Source: an uncultured Opitutales bacterium
GTDB taxonomy: Bacteria; Verrucomicrobiota; Verrucomicrobiia; Opitutales; Intestinicryptomonadaceae
NCBI GenBank assembly: GCA_900552245.1
Contig: URYY01000039.1
Location: forward strand, 1-15,469
Length of the DNA stretch: 15,469 nucleotides
Reading direction: 5' to 3'
Below the pieces are notes generated by a model. It was not told the DNA's origin. It did not search any database and saw only the letters and a program-made list of their open reading frames with translations. The position numbers were made by a program, and so were the translations under genes. Below are positions 1-7,963 of the stretch, in pieces. The number at the start of each line of letters is the position of its first letter. Position 1 is the first letter of the stretch.

Positions 1-54
1 TAATAATGCACGCTATTTCAAAGAAAAATAGTATTATAGAAAAATTAGTTTATT

Positions 55-107
55 ACGCGAATTAAATACTCCAGTGCATAAAAGCTAAAGGAGTATTTAA
101 TTCGCGT
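55..107 (-). terminator. 18-bp perfect inverted repeat, possible terminator
   Basis: Arms 55-72 (ACGCGAATTAAATACTCC) and 90-107 are perfect reverse complements around a 17-nt loop. The structure lies about 100 bases past the stop of the beta-helix gene, the last gene of the minus-strand operon. On the minus strand a T5 run follows 12 nt after the stem, and on the plus strand a T5 run follows 7 nt after it, so it could stop transcription from either side. The stem is AT-rich, apart from the CGCG at its base, and is unusually long for an intrinsic terminator. A processing hairpin or a protein-binding site is an alternative. Confidence 0.45.
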
Positions 108-206
108 GTCTCATTTTTATGAATTGATCGTGATTTTAATTTTGATCTAACTGTTAAAAGGGTTCCGACATAGGAGATGATTGTCTATTTTAAATCAATA
201 AAATTT

Positions 207-3200
207 TTATTGAGAGATTTCCAATTTTAGGAACAACTTGCCATCTTCCGGTTTCGCTTCCGATATCTGACATATGTCAAAATTACCACTTTCTCCTGAT
301 ACAGTTGCGGCTGCCTCCGTCCAAGTCTTGAGATCTTTTGATATAAGAGCTTTCACACTCACATCGGTTGCATTCTTATTTACCGGGTAACTGAATATTA
401 CTGTGTTACCATCAGTTACTTGATTGAACATAGGATTATCGGCGTAGCTTGTCGCCTTAGAAGCGTCCAAACCAAAAACATATTTTTCTATGTTTGTTAT
501 CCCGTCATCAAAAGGAGATGCCGTATATGAAGCCGCAGTCCCCGATAAAGAATTCTGTACTAAAAATGAATTATACGATGGCGAACATCCATATTCGTAA
601 GCGCCAAGCGTTACAAAACCATTACGGGCAACTCCCCTTGCGTCAGTAGTTGGAATATCAGCACCTGTCATGCCGGCGCCGATTGCCGGGCTTCCCTTTT
701 GAACCGGCAATACGTAATCGCTATAGGAAAAGTTTCCAAACATGGGGTCAGAATTTATTATATTTTCTCCGTTTGCCCCTCCCTCGATGATGGAGTTTGC
801 AAGAATATGTTTTTCGGATTCCAATAGGGATAAAGACGTCAAATCTTTATTTCCCCAAAATATGGAATTCACAATCGTTAATTGAAGTGGAAACTCCTTA
901 AAATCCGAGGTATTGTTGACGACAGTTGAATTGATAAACCTCACGCTCTCGGATCCACTATTTATATCAAAGAAAAAGCTGCCTGAAGTATTATTAAAAA
1001 TTGTCGTGTTAATAAAATCAGCACTTGAAGAAACAATATAGGCAAACGTATCCACAGAATTATTTGAAGTTATGGAACAATTCTCCATTTTAATGTCTGA
1101 ATCTGTTGTAAATTCAAGCATTCTTGAGCCACTATTGTCAGCGAAAATACATTTATCAAATATAGGACATGAATAATCTAGTATTTGTACGATACTGACT
1201 GCAGAATTGTTACTAATTACCATACAATTTCTAAATATAGGGCTTGCATTTTGATTAAAAATTGCACTCGCAGTAAACGAAGAAAAAGTAACGTCGTTAT
1301 AACCGTTCTGAATTGTGAAGTTATCAAGAACTGCCGAATTATTTAACGAATTGAAGGAAGAGTATCCGTTATAAATAACGCAGTTTTTATTATCGCCGCT
1401 TAGAACCGTTGTCGAACATGGGAGATTTCGCTCATCCTTACTTGTTTCACTTCCTGAAAAGCCGCCATAAATTTGCACATTGTTTCGCATTGCAAGTCTA
1501 TTTACGGAATATGTTCCTTGTTCCACCCAAACTTCCATGGGCTCAGAATCCGTCGCTATTTTAGATGCCGAATCTACCGCTTTTTGCAGAGATGCAAATG
1601 CAGTATCCCAAGATTCTCCATCGTTTTCATCGCTTCCGCTAGTTCTCACACAATATGCGGGAAATACACCTAAGACATTTATTGTAAATTCTTTTGATAT
1701 CAAATCATAGTTATCAGCCTGCACGTAATATGTATGAGTTCCCTTTTCGTATTCAGTGAAAGACTCTGATATGCTATTTCCGTAATAACTTTTGTAAAAT
1801 TCGCCATCGCGGTATAAAGAAACCGAAATTTCGGCATCGGTCTCTATTTTTAGTTCAAAAGATGACCCCTGCCTTACCAACTCATTTGAAGAAGTCAATG
1901 CGACATAGTGTGGAATTCCATCATTTATATATTCAAAAGCTCCCACCGTCCTATTGCTCTTATAAAAGCCTCTCGCATCATTATCGGGAACATCGATACC
2001 TGAAGAACCATGTCCAATTGCGGGGCTACCTTCCCTTATAGGTATTGTATCTACTAACCCTCCATAATAACCGAGTTCCCCTAAAAGAGGATCTTGATCC
2101 AAGTTATTTTCGCCCTCCGCTCCTCCTTCAACAATAGAATTGGAAACCAATATAGATTGACCGGAAAGAACATTTTTTTGCTGCTCCGCGACACTGTACC
2201 CATTTCCCCAATATATAGAGTTCAATAGAATAAGAGAAGATTGGGCCTGATCTCCTCCCTTTGCAAGCAAAAGGCCGCTATTTATAATTGTAGAATTTAT
2301 AAATTTCACAATGCGATTCCCTGTTGAAGCAATAATCATGGTATTATTTTCAGACACATTATTAACTAATGTACAATTCTCAAAGACCATATCGGCCTCC
2401 ACCGCATAGGAAACTGAGGCAGATCTCCCGTAATTATTTGATATTAAGCAGTTTTTAAGCGTTACATTTGACTCGTTTGCAAAGAAAAAAACACATCCTG
2501 AACCATTGCTAATAGAATTTCCGGTAAATGTGCAATTTTCGAACACTGTATTTGAATAACCAGAAAAGAAGGCACCTCCACCCGAGACTGATTTGTTATC
2601 AATGAACCTGCAATTTGTAATTGCTGGGCTAATGCCTTGCACTGTTATTGCTCCACCTCCCGTAGACAAATCATTGGTGAAACCATTTCTTAAGGTTACG
2701 TTGTCAAGTTTTGCAGAATCTGTGGGATGTTCTGTATTCAATCTATTTACAGTACGGAAGATGGATATCATTTGGTTACCATCTAAAATAGTTTCATTTT
2801 TGAAGTTAATACGTTCTGATTTATCAACTTCCCACCCAGCGAAACCACCATAAATTTCTACATTATCAGCAAATGACAAGGATTCACTTAAGACATATTC
2901 TCCTCCAGCAATCCAAACTTCGGAAGAATATCCAATACCTGCAACGGCATGTGCTGCATCGATAGCCATTTGTATGCTTGCAAAGGCATTGCTCCACGAT
3001 TTGCCATCATTGCTATCGTTGCCACTTTTTGAAACGTAAAAAATTGCCTTTTCTACAGTCAAAACATTTACAGTTTCAGATCTGAATTCGACCTCATCGC
3101 TAATAGCGACCACATAGTATGAATTTGACTCTCCGACATTAGTGGAATTAAGCACAAAATTACCCGTATCTTGAGTAGCAATTTCAACACCATCCTTATA

Positions 3201-4304
3201 CAAAATATACTTGTCGGCATTGCCGTCCAAAGCACTCCTTAACTTAATAGAATCGCCCTTTAATACAATTTCTGGGGCATCAATAGCGCAATGCGTACTT
3301 TCGGCGGTATATTCAAAGGCACCAATAGTACAGGGAGTAGGGCGTTCTACACCCCTGGCATCGCACACGGGAACATCTGAAGTCTGTACACCGGCTCCAA
3401 TTGCAGGGCTATCTTTCAAAACAGGAATTGTTGGTACAATGCCTCCGTAATCAGCCAATACACCAAGTTTGGGGTCACCCATATAATTCAAAAGGCAAGC
3501 CTCAAATGTATATTTTGAAGTTGTATCGAAATCGCCGATTCCCTTGCCCGTTTCCGTCCAAAATATGGAATTTACTGCTTTCAAATTCGATTTATTTAAG
3601 AAGAAACAAACTGCATTCTCTCCGGCCAAATTCTCGTCAAAAGTGCAATTTATGAGAGTTATATTTGCGCCGTTTGCATATATGGCACCGCCATAGGTCT
3701 TAGCTGAATTTTTATAAAAAGTGCAATTTATGAATTTAGTCTCTGAAGATGTATCGCAATAAACCGCTCCACCTCCCGTTGCAGAGCTGTTATTTTTAAA
3801 TGTGCAATTCATAATTGTAGGAGAGGCATTTGTCCCATTATAAATTGCCCCCCCCATTATAACATTAAGGCGGAAATTACTGTATCCTTCCTCAAAAACT
3901 ATCCCTTCTATGAGAGTTGATGAAGACAAGGCTTTTTCATTGCGAAATATTTGAAATCTATCCTGCCCTGAAAAGATTGTATAGTTGCCAGATTTTCTTT
4001 CGGTCAAATTCGTTTCAGTTCCTGCAAAGCCGCCATGTAGCTTGACGCAATCCTGCATATAAAAGGAATCCGTGGTATCTTCTACAAGATATGTTCCCGC
4101 CTTTATCCAGACTTCGGCGGGATTGTCGGAAGTTGCGACTTTACCTGCCGCATTAATAGCTTTTTGCACGCTTTTATACGCAGACTCCCAAGATCTTCCG
4201 TCATTTGAATCATTTCCCGTAGTAGAAACATAAAATATTTCCGTCGCAAATGTCGACGACATAAATAACACGATGGACACTGCTAATAGGTATACTGTTT
4301 TCAT
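207..4304 (-). CDS. Giant secreted protein with three parallel beta-helix modules
   Basis: A 1365-residue exported protein of unknown substrate. Residues 1-20 form a signal peptide (MKTVYLLAVSIVLFMSSTFA, cleavage likely before TE). Three modules follow, starting near residues 23, 421 and 884. Each opens with a FYVS-type strand plus a G(N/S)DxNDGxSW motif, continues with A-x-A-x-EVW and YGGFxG motifs, then shows repeated short strands of the kind NCTF or FxNCxF that are typical of right-handed parallel beta-helices (pectate-lyase-like fold). Each ends in SPAIGxG...DARG...GAxEY (about 298-332, 758-791, 1204-1237), the signature of choice-of-anchor Q proteins. Short Ig-like stretches link modules 1-2 and 2-3. 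Residues ~1245-1365 contain NIEKYVFGLD and DLKTWTEA, like the C-terminal domain of many large Verrucomicrobia secreted proteins. There is no PEP-CTERM tail and no autotransporter barrel. It is the last gene of the operon, 6 bases after its neighbour. A surface adhesin or a glycan-binding/lyase-like role is inference. Confidence 0.85.
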   Translation of the reverse strand: MKTVYLLAVSIVLFMSSTFATEIFYVSTTGNDSNDGRSWESAYKSVQKAINAAGKVATSDNPAEVWIKAGTYLVEDTTDSFYMQDCVKLHGGFAGTETNLTERKSGNYTIFSGQDRFQIFRNEKALSSSTLIEGIVFEEGYSNFRLNVIMGGAIYNGTNASPTIMNCTFKNNSSATGGGAVYCDTSSETKFINCTFYKNSAKTYGGAIYANGANITLINCTFDENLAGENAVCFFLNKSNLKAVNSIFWTETGKGIGDFDTTSKYTFEACLLNYMGDPKLGVLADYGGIVPTIPVLKDSPAIGAGVQTSDVPVCDARGVERPTPCTIGAFEYTAESTHCAIDAPEIVLKGDSIKLRSALDGNADKYILYKDGVEIATQDTGNFVLNSTNVGESNSYYVVAISDEVEFRSETVNVLTVEKAIFYVSKSGNDSNDGKSWSNAFASIQMAIDAAHAVAGIGYSSEVWIAGGEYVLSESLSFADNVEIYGGFAGWEVDKSERINFKNETILDGNQMISIFRTVNRLNTEHPTDSAKLDNVTLRNGFTNDLSTGGGAITVQGISPAITNCRFIDNKSVSGGGAFFSGYSNTVFENCTFTGNSISNGSGCVFFFANESNVTLKNCLISNNYGRSASVSYAVEADMVFENCTLVNNVSENNTMIIASTGNRIVKFINSTIINSGLLLAKGGDQAQSSLILLNSIYWGNGYSVAEQQKNVLSGQSILVSNSIVEGGAEGENNLDQDPLLGELGYYGGLVDTIPIREGSPAIGHGSSGIDVPDNDARGFYKSNRTVGAFEYINDGIPHYVALTSSNELVRQGSSFELKIETDAEISVSLYRDGEFYKSYYGNSISESFTEYEKGTHTYYVQADNYDLISKEFTINVLGVFPAYCVRTSGSDENDGESWDTAFASLQKAVDSASKIATDSEPMEVWVEQGTYSVNRLAMRNNVQIYGGFSGSETSKDERNLPCSTTVLSGDNKNCVIYNGYSSFNSLNNSAVLDNFTIQNGYNDVTFSSFTASAIFNQNASPIFRNCMVISNNSAVSIVQILDYSCPIFDKCIFADNSGSRMLEFTTDSDIKMENCSITSNNSVDTFAYIVSSSADFINTTIFNNTSGSFFFDINSGSESVRFINSTVVNNTSDFKEFPLQLTIVNSIFWGNKDLTSLSLLESEKHILANSIIEGGANGENIINSDPMFGNFSYSDYVLPVQKGSPAIGAGMTGADIPTTDARGVARNGFVTLGAYEYGCSPSYNSFLVQNSLSGTAASYTASPFDDGITNIEKYVFGLDASKATSYADNPMFNQVTDGNTVIFSYPVNKNATDVSVKALISKDLKTWTEAAATVSGESGNFDICQISEAKPEDGKLFLKLEISQ
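594..4238 (-). repeat. Three tandem protein modules within the beta-helix gene
   Basis: The modules occupy about 4238-3300, 3041-1929 and 1658-594. They are similar at the protein level (opening FYVSxxGNDSNDG, closing SPAIGxG...DARG...GAxEY) but well diverged in DNA, which points to old internal duplications. Module 1 is the shortest (about 310 residues); modules 2 and 3 are about 355-370. Confidence 0.75.
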
Positions 4305-4310
4305 AATAAG

Positions 4311-4712
4311 TTATTTTATTAAATTTAATATGCGTCTATTTGAAGCCCCGTTTGAAGCGGAAAAGTCCAACTCGTCAAATTGAACGGACGCGTCATAGTC
4401 TTCCTCTTTGATTGTGGAATGCTCTTGCAAGCCCACGAAATAAATTCCCCGTGGTGTTGAAAGCACTGCAGTTTGGGCTGACTCGTCAAAATCCAAAATC
4501 TTGTAGCCTGCGCAAGCTCTATCGTTGAAAAGAGTTATCGCCTTGTTGTTAGCATAATCGAACAAATTAAAAGTCCATTCACTATCAATATGATAATAAG
4601 ACGTAATCTTAATTTTGTCAGTTATATGTTGAACTTGAGCCGGCAATTGCGCAGCACTAAGAAATAAAAGCATACCAAGAAACAAGTTTGATATTTTTCC
4701 TAGGTATGCCAT
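4311..4712 (-). CDS. Small secreted protein of unknown function
   Basis: I do not recognise this gene. It has a hydrophobic signal sequence (MAYLGKISNLFLGMLLFLSAAQLPAQ) followed by about 105 residues that include EWTFNLFDYANN, GYKILDFDE and AVLSTPRGIYFVGL. That pattern (Trp, then GYxIxxFDxxxxxAxL) resembles small beta-rich exported domains seen in Verrucomicrobia. The likeness is weak and carries no function. I prefer ATG at 4712; a TTG two codons earlier (4718) is also in frame. No clear Shine-Dalgarno is visible. It sits between the PEP-CTERM gene (14 bases upstream) and the beta-helix gene (6 bases downstream), so it is probably co-transcribed with both and exported by the Sec route. Confidence 0.7.
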   Translation of the reverse strand: MAYLGKISNLFLGMLLFLSAAQLPAQVQHITDKIKITSYYHIDSEWTFNLFDYANNKAITLFNDRACAGYKILDFDESAQTAVLSTPRGIYFVGLQEHSTIKEEDYDASVQFDELDFSASNGASNRRILNLIK

Positions 4713-4726
4713 AATCAACAGGAGCT

Positions 4727-5392
4727 CTATTTCCCACGACGAAAAAGGACCAATATTAATGCGGAGAACCCAAATAGATAAGCATAGGTTGAAGGCTCGG
4801 GAACTGCTGAAGAAACCACCTCTTTATCTAATGTAAAATAGGAATCCGCAACATCACCGCCGATAGATTCGTTGTATAACTCCCAATTGTAATTTCCTCT
4901 ATTACCGGCGTTAATTGTCCAATCAATGGCGGATCCAACTATGGTTGTACCGCTATCTTTGGGATTTATCAATACATATTTATCCCCCTCCAATACAGTC
5001 TCGTCATTAGAATCCCATACGACTAAAGCAACATCCTCTCCTCCAGCAAAGCCATAATCATCATTATTGAATTCTCCAAAAACATCTTGCGTTGAATATG
5101 CCAAATAGTAACCTTCTCCCTCCGGATCCCAGAGATTGCTGGCAACAAGCGTCATATAATCGCCGGATGAATTTATACTTTGACCTCTTACAAACTTATC
5201 GCCCTCTTCCAACTTAAAGTCTTCAAATCCTTTATTATTCATGTCAACAATAAGGGCAAAGTTATACTCCTCTTGTATCATCACATTAGATTCATCAAAA
5301 AAAGTTCCCGAAGCAAAAGTTAAATACCAATTCGCATGGGCAAGAGATACAAAAGCAAAAATAGATAGCGTTGATAATAATCTTTTTTTCAT
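4727..5392 (-). CDS. PEP-CTERM sorting-domain exported protein
   Basis: A 221-residue exported protein. Residues 1-20 form the signal peptide (MKKRLLSTLSIFAFVSLAHA). The middle is acidic, rich in Asp, Asn and Gly, with no recognised enzymatic motif. The C-terminus is a textbook PEP-CTERM signal: VPEPSTYAYLFG at about residue 197, then a hydrophobic segment (FSALILVLF) and a basic end (RRGK). In known systems such tails are recognised by exosortase (XrtA/EpsH-type) and tie the protein to envelope or exopolysaccharide export. No exosortase is in the window. The ATG is 5 bases after the stop of the upstream TIGR02597-like gene. The VPEPSTYA form is typical of Opitutae. Confidence 0.88.
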   Translation of the reverse strand: MKKRLLSTLSIFAFVSLAHANWYLTFASGTFFDESNVMIQEEYNFALIVDMNNKGFEDFKLEEGDKFVRGQSINSSGDYMTLVASNLWDPEGEGYYLAYSTQDVFGEFNNDDYGFAGGEDVALVVWDSNDETVLEGDKYVLINPKDSGTTIVGSAIDWTINAGNRGNYNWELYNESIGGDVADSYFTLDKEVVSSAVPEPSTYAYLFGFSALILVLFRRGK

Positions 5393-5397
5393 AGCAT

Positions 5398-6513
5398 TTA
5401 TTTTGAGATGTAATTTGGTGTAAATTTACAGCGAATTGCAACTTCCTCTTCTGTTGCTTTCTTGCGGATGATGATCGCCGTTCCCGCTGAAAGCTTATAA
5501 GTTTCAGCATCTTGCTTGTTTGCGTCTAACCACTTACTGGTGGTGTTGCGAAGGCGATAGTAAAATGTGTTATCCGGTATTAAATTTACGCCTGTATTTT
5601 TGTTTTCATAAGCATATATTATATCAACGGGATTTGAAGCAATAGACGATGATGGAACAAATGCGCCACTATCGATTAAGGACGCCGTAAGTTCAGATAA
5701 TTCAAAGTCCACTACGGCGGGAACTGGCAAATAAATATCTTGATCAACTACTCCATCACCATTATCGAGGGTGAAAAGAATAAATGAAGTCGCGCACATT
5801 GGTACATTACCAAAATATGAGTACCGACATGTTTCATTGTCTGGCTGAACAGCAACAAATACTGCGTTTGGTTCTATGAGAGCGTTTGAGGCATCATCCA
5901 TATTCCCATCGCGCCATCCTTTTATGTTACCGCGTTCCCTATAGTAGAAACTTTGAGCGGCAGCATTATTTATTCCGATTTGATAGACTAATCCATTTTC
6001 GCTAAAACTTGTGTATTTGTATAGTATAGTTGCGCCCGATGTCGCCGAAATTTTTGTAGCTTTTGAGAATCCTCCGCCGTCAGGAAATAGTGTATCCATT
6101 GTCCAATGTGGAATAATTTGAAAAGTATCTCCAACTGCTATTTTTGCGATTTCACCCGCACCGATTTCAATCCGAAGCGAATACGAGTCATTTGCCAGAA
6201 CGTTATACCAAGCCCCTTCAAGTTCTCCGGAAGTTATCTTTATATAATAGTGTTCCGGTTGTATACCGTTTGTGAAAACAAACTGATTCTCATTCCAAAG
6301 CGGTTCTCCTTTTGCGATAACTCTAAATTGGCTTGCATTTATGTTTTCCACAATCCCGCTAAAGACCGGAGTACGCGTTATATTCACACCAATATATGCT
6401 TCAGAATTTGCAGGAATTTCACCGCTAAAAAGGCCAAATATTGGTGTTTCCACCGTTACTCCAAAAGTAATATTGCAAAAGGCAAAAATAAAAACAGATA
6501 CTATTCGCTTCAT
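5398..6513 (-). CDS. TIGR02597-like exported protein
   Basis: A 371-residue protein with a signal peptide (MKRIVSVFIFAFCNITFG). Its mature start, TPIFGLFSGEIPANSEAY then ITRTPVFSGIVENI, and the later segments GWRDGN...ALIEPNAVFVAV and YKLSAGTAIIIRKK match my recollection of TIGR02597, a Verrucomicrobia-typical secreted family of unknown function often found beside PEP-CTERM genes. It is the promoter-proximal gene of the four-gene minus operon; a sigma70-like promoter lies about 75-100 bases upstream inside a segment bounded by inverted repeats. No Shine-Dalgarno is visible before the ATG (sequence AAATAAAGTGCT). The family call is from motif memory, not from a search. Confidence 0.75.
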   Translation of the reverse strand: MKRIVSVFIFAFCNITFGVTVETPIFGLFSGEIPANSEAYIGVNITRTPVFSGIVENINASQFRVIAKGEPLWNENQFVFTNGIQPEHYYIKITSGELEGAWYNVLANDSYSLRIEIGAGEIAKIAVGDTFQIIPHWTMDTLFPDGGGFSKATKISATSGATILYKYTSFSENGLVYQIGINNAAAQSFYYRERGNIKGWRDGNMDDASNALIEPNAVFVAVQPDNETCRYSYFGNVPMCATSFILFTLDNGDGVVDQDIYLPVPAVVDFELSELTASLIDSGAFVPSSSIASNPVDIIYAYENKNTGVNLIPDNTFYYRLRNTTSKWLDANKQDAETYKLSAGTAIIIRKKATEEEVAIRCKFTPNYISK

Positions 6514-6545
6514 AGCACTTTATTTCATATTGTTGCGCTATCGTA

Positions 6546-6564
6546 GTATTAAGAATACCATTGT
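6546..6564 (+). repeat. Left copy of 19-bp inverted repeat (possible recombination site)
   Basis: GTATTAAGAATACCATTGT at 6546-6564 is the exact reverse complement of 6718-6736. Each copy is itself centred on a short palindrome (GTATT-AAG-AATAC), as expected for a site bound by two recombinase protomers. It lies in the leader of the minus-strand operon, 32 bases upstream of the TIGR02597-like start codon. Confidence 0.8.
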
Positions 6565-6585
6565 GCCCAAACATTACACAACATT

Positions 6586-6614
6586 TTAATAAACAACAAG
6601 ATATTGATTTGCAA
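6586..6614 (-). promoter_or_regulatory. Sigma70-like promoter aimed at the surface-protein operon
   Basis: On the minus strand, TTGCAA (6614-6609) and TATTAA (6591-6586) are separated by 17 bases. The predicted transcript starts near 6579 and reads through the left inverted repeat into the start codon at 6513 (about 65-nt leader). A second overlapping candidate (TTGTTG-N17-TAATGT) lies a little nearer the gene. The promoter lies inside the 6546-6736 segment, so inversion would turn it toward the recombinase. It is predicted by eye only. Confidence 0.5.
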
Positions 6615-6672
6615 TTCAAGATTTATTTTTGGTTTAAGACAGGTTAAAAAATTAAATAATTTTGCTTAGTAG

Positions 6673-6689
6673 AGTATTTACTAAATACT
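6673..6689. promoter_or_regulatory. 17-bp palindrome, possible operator
   Basis: AGTATTT-ACT-AAATACT is a perfect 7-bp-arm palindrome in the centre-right of the putative invertible segment. It overlaps the weak plus-strand promoter candidate for the recombinase (TTGCTT 6662-6667, TACTTA 6686-6691). The 9-mer GAGTATTTA at its left side also occurs in the right arm of the hairpin at 55-107. It is likely a protein-binding site; the protein is unknown. Confidence 0.4.
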
Positions 6690-6717
6690 TATAAACTTTT
6701 TTTGCCTTTCATTCTTG

Positions 6718-6736
6718 ACAATGGTATTCTTAATAC
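6718..6736 (-). repeat. Right copy of 19-bp inverted repeat (possible recombination site)
   Basis: ACAATGGTATTCTTAATAC is the exact reverse complement of 6546-6564. Around it, TGGTATT-CTT-AATACCA (6722/3-6738) is a perfect 17-bp palindrome that runs into the recombinase start codon at 6738. Recombinase binding here could both mark a crossover site and repress its own gene. Confidence 0.8.
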
Positions 6737-6737
6737 C

Positions 6738-7766
6738 ATGACAAAACAAGAAATCGTATCGGCTAAGATCCTTTTGAAGGGAACTAATATATCAATTTTA
6801 GACGCGGCAAGGCTCGTTAGAAACATCTTAGACGTTCTGCCAAAGTCGGCGCCTACGCAAAATTCAGAACTTGAGTTTTGCTCAAAAATTATAGATTGCG
6901 GCAAGCGTAACTTTAGGCTCGCAGAACTGAATATTAGAGACGGTTTTGCGCTCTTTCTAAAATCAAAAGCCCATCTTCGCAAAGACTCATTTCGCGACAT
7001 TCGTTACCTTGGAACGCGCCTTCTAAAATCAAAGCCTGAATTTGCACAGAGAAATTTCTCTGAACTAAAAAGTCAAGACTGCCTAGATTGGCTTACACTC
7101 GAATTTAAGTCCCCTAGCCAATTCAATAAGGCGCGAAGCTTTCTGCACGCTCTTTTTGAATTTGCCCTCAAAAGAGACTTCTGCGACAAAAACCCAATTA
7201 AATCCATAGAAAAGAAAAAAGTTTTAGAAAATGAAATCCGCCCGCTAAGTTACGATCAAAGCAAAAAATTAATCGACACCTCACGACTTCCTAAAAATCG
7301 CGACTGCCTGCCCGCCGTAGGACTTTTAATGTTTGCAGGTATACGCCCGCGCGAAGTGCGCCGCCTAACTTGGGACGATATAGATTTGGAGGAAAATTCA
7401 ATCTGTGTACGTTCTCAATGCTCAAAGACAGGTGGCACACGCCAAGTGGAAGTCTGCCCCTCATTGAGAAGAATCCTCAAGGAATATCTTGAAACTTTCG
7501 ACGAAAGTTCTTCAAAAATCCCGAGAAAAATCTGCCCTCCGAACTGGCAAAACAAGTGGAAAAGCATACGTGAACAGTCGGGCTTTAAGGGTTCCTGGGT
7601 ACAAGATATCCTGCGTCACACTTACGCAAGCTACCACGCAAAGTATTTTAAAAATCTGCATTCCCTTCAGCTCAATATGGGGCACTCTGATCAAAGCCTT
7701 CTGCGTTCCCGCTATATAAATATGCAGGCCTTATCTTACAGAAATGCCATCGCGTTCTTTAACTAA
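6738..7766 (+). CDS. Tyrosine recombinase / integrase
   Basis: A 342-residue site-specific recombinase (phage-integrase family). The N-terminal ~170 residues are the arm/core-binding part. The catalytic domain shows Arg203 in GIRPREVRRLTWDDID, Lys230 in SKTGGTRQV, Arg293 in DILRHTYASY, His316 in MGHSD and the nucleophile Tyr326 in SRYIN. Box II normally reads HxxR; here the first residue is Asp290, a deviation worth noting. I chose ATG 6738 over an upstream in-frame TTG at 6702: the longer version would be translated through the palindrome, and the ATG lies one base outside the right inverted repeat, so inversion of 6546-6736 would leave the gene intact. It faces away from the surface operon and toward the orphan cassette. 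Its role could be DNA inversion of the flanked promoter, integration of a small element, or both. Confidence 0.92.
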   Translation: MTKQEIVSAKILLKGTNISILDAARLVRNILDVLPKSAPTQNSELEFCSKIIDCGKRNFRLAELNIRDGFALFLKSKAHLRKDSFRDIRYLGTRLLKSKPEFAQRNFSELKSQDCLDWLTLEFKSPSQFNKARSFLHALFEFALKRDFCDKNPIKSIEKKKVLENEIRPLSYDQSKKLIDTSRLPKNRDCLPAVGLLMFAGIRPREVRRLTWDDIDLEENSICVRSQCSKTGGTRQVEVCPSLRRILKEYLETFDESSSKIPRKICPPNWQNKWKSIREQSGFKGSWVQDILRHTYASYHAKYFKNLHSLQLNMGHSDQSLLRSRYINMQALSYRNAIAFFN

Positions 7767-7963
7767 GGATTCATAAATTCACTTAGCTTCAACTCATAGA
7801 GTCTCTTAGTCTAAACTTAGCACCTATAGCATGCTTATTTACCGGCATTTCTTCATACTTTATCTGAAGTGATATATTCTACTTAAGTTGAAAATTTTTA
7901 CCCTGAAAAACTAAAAAATGAAGGGAGCTCGCGGTGGGCTTCCAAGAAACAGAAAGGGTAAAA

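Noticed and set aside
207..4304. Autotransporter call for the giant beta-helix protein
   Set aside because: The last ~120 residues lack an alternating amphipathic beta-barrel pattern with a terminal aromatic; they resemble the Verrucomicrobia C-terminal domain instead.
6106..6546. 146-codon plus-strand open frame
   Set aside because: It is antisense to the TIGR02597-like gene, whose signal peptide and family motifs are convincing; its composition is not protein-like.
6702..6737. Upstream in-frame TTG that would lengthen the recombinase by 12 codons
   Set aside because: It would be translated through the 17-bp palindrome and gives a non-family N-terminus; ATG 6738 fits better.
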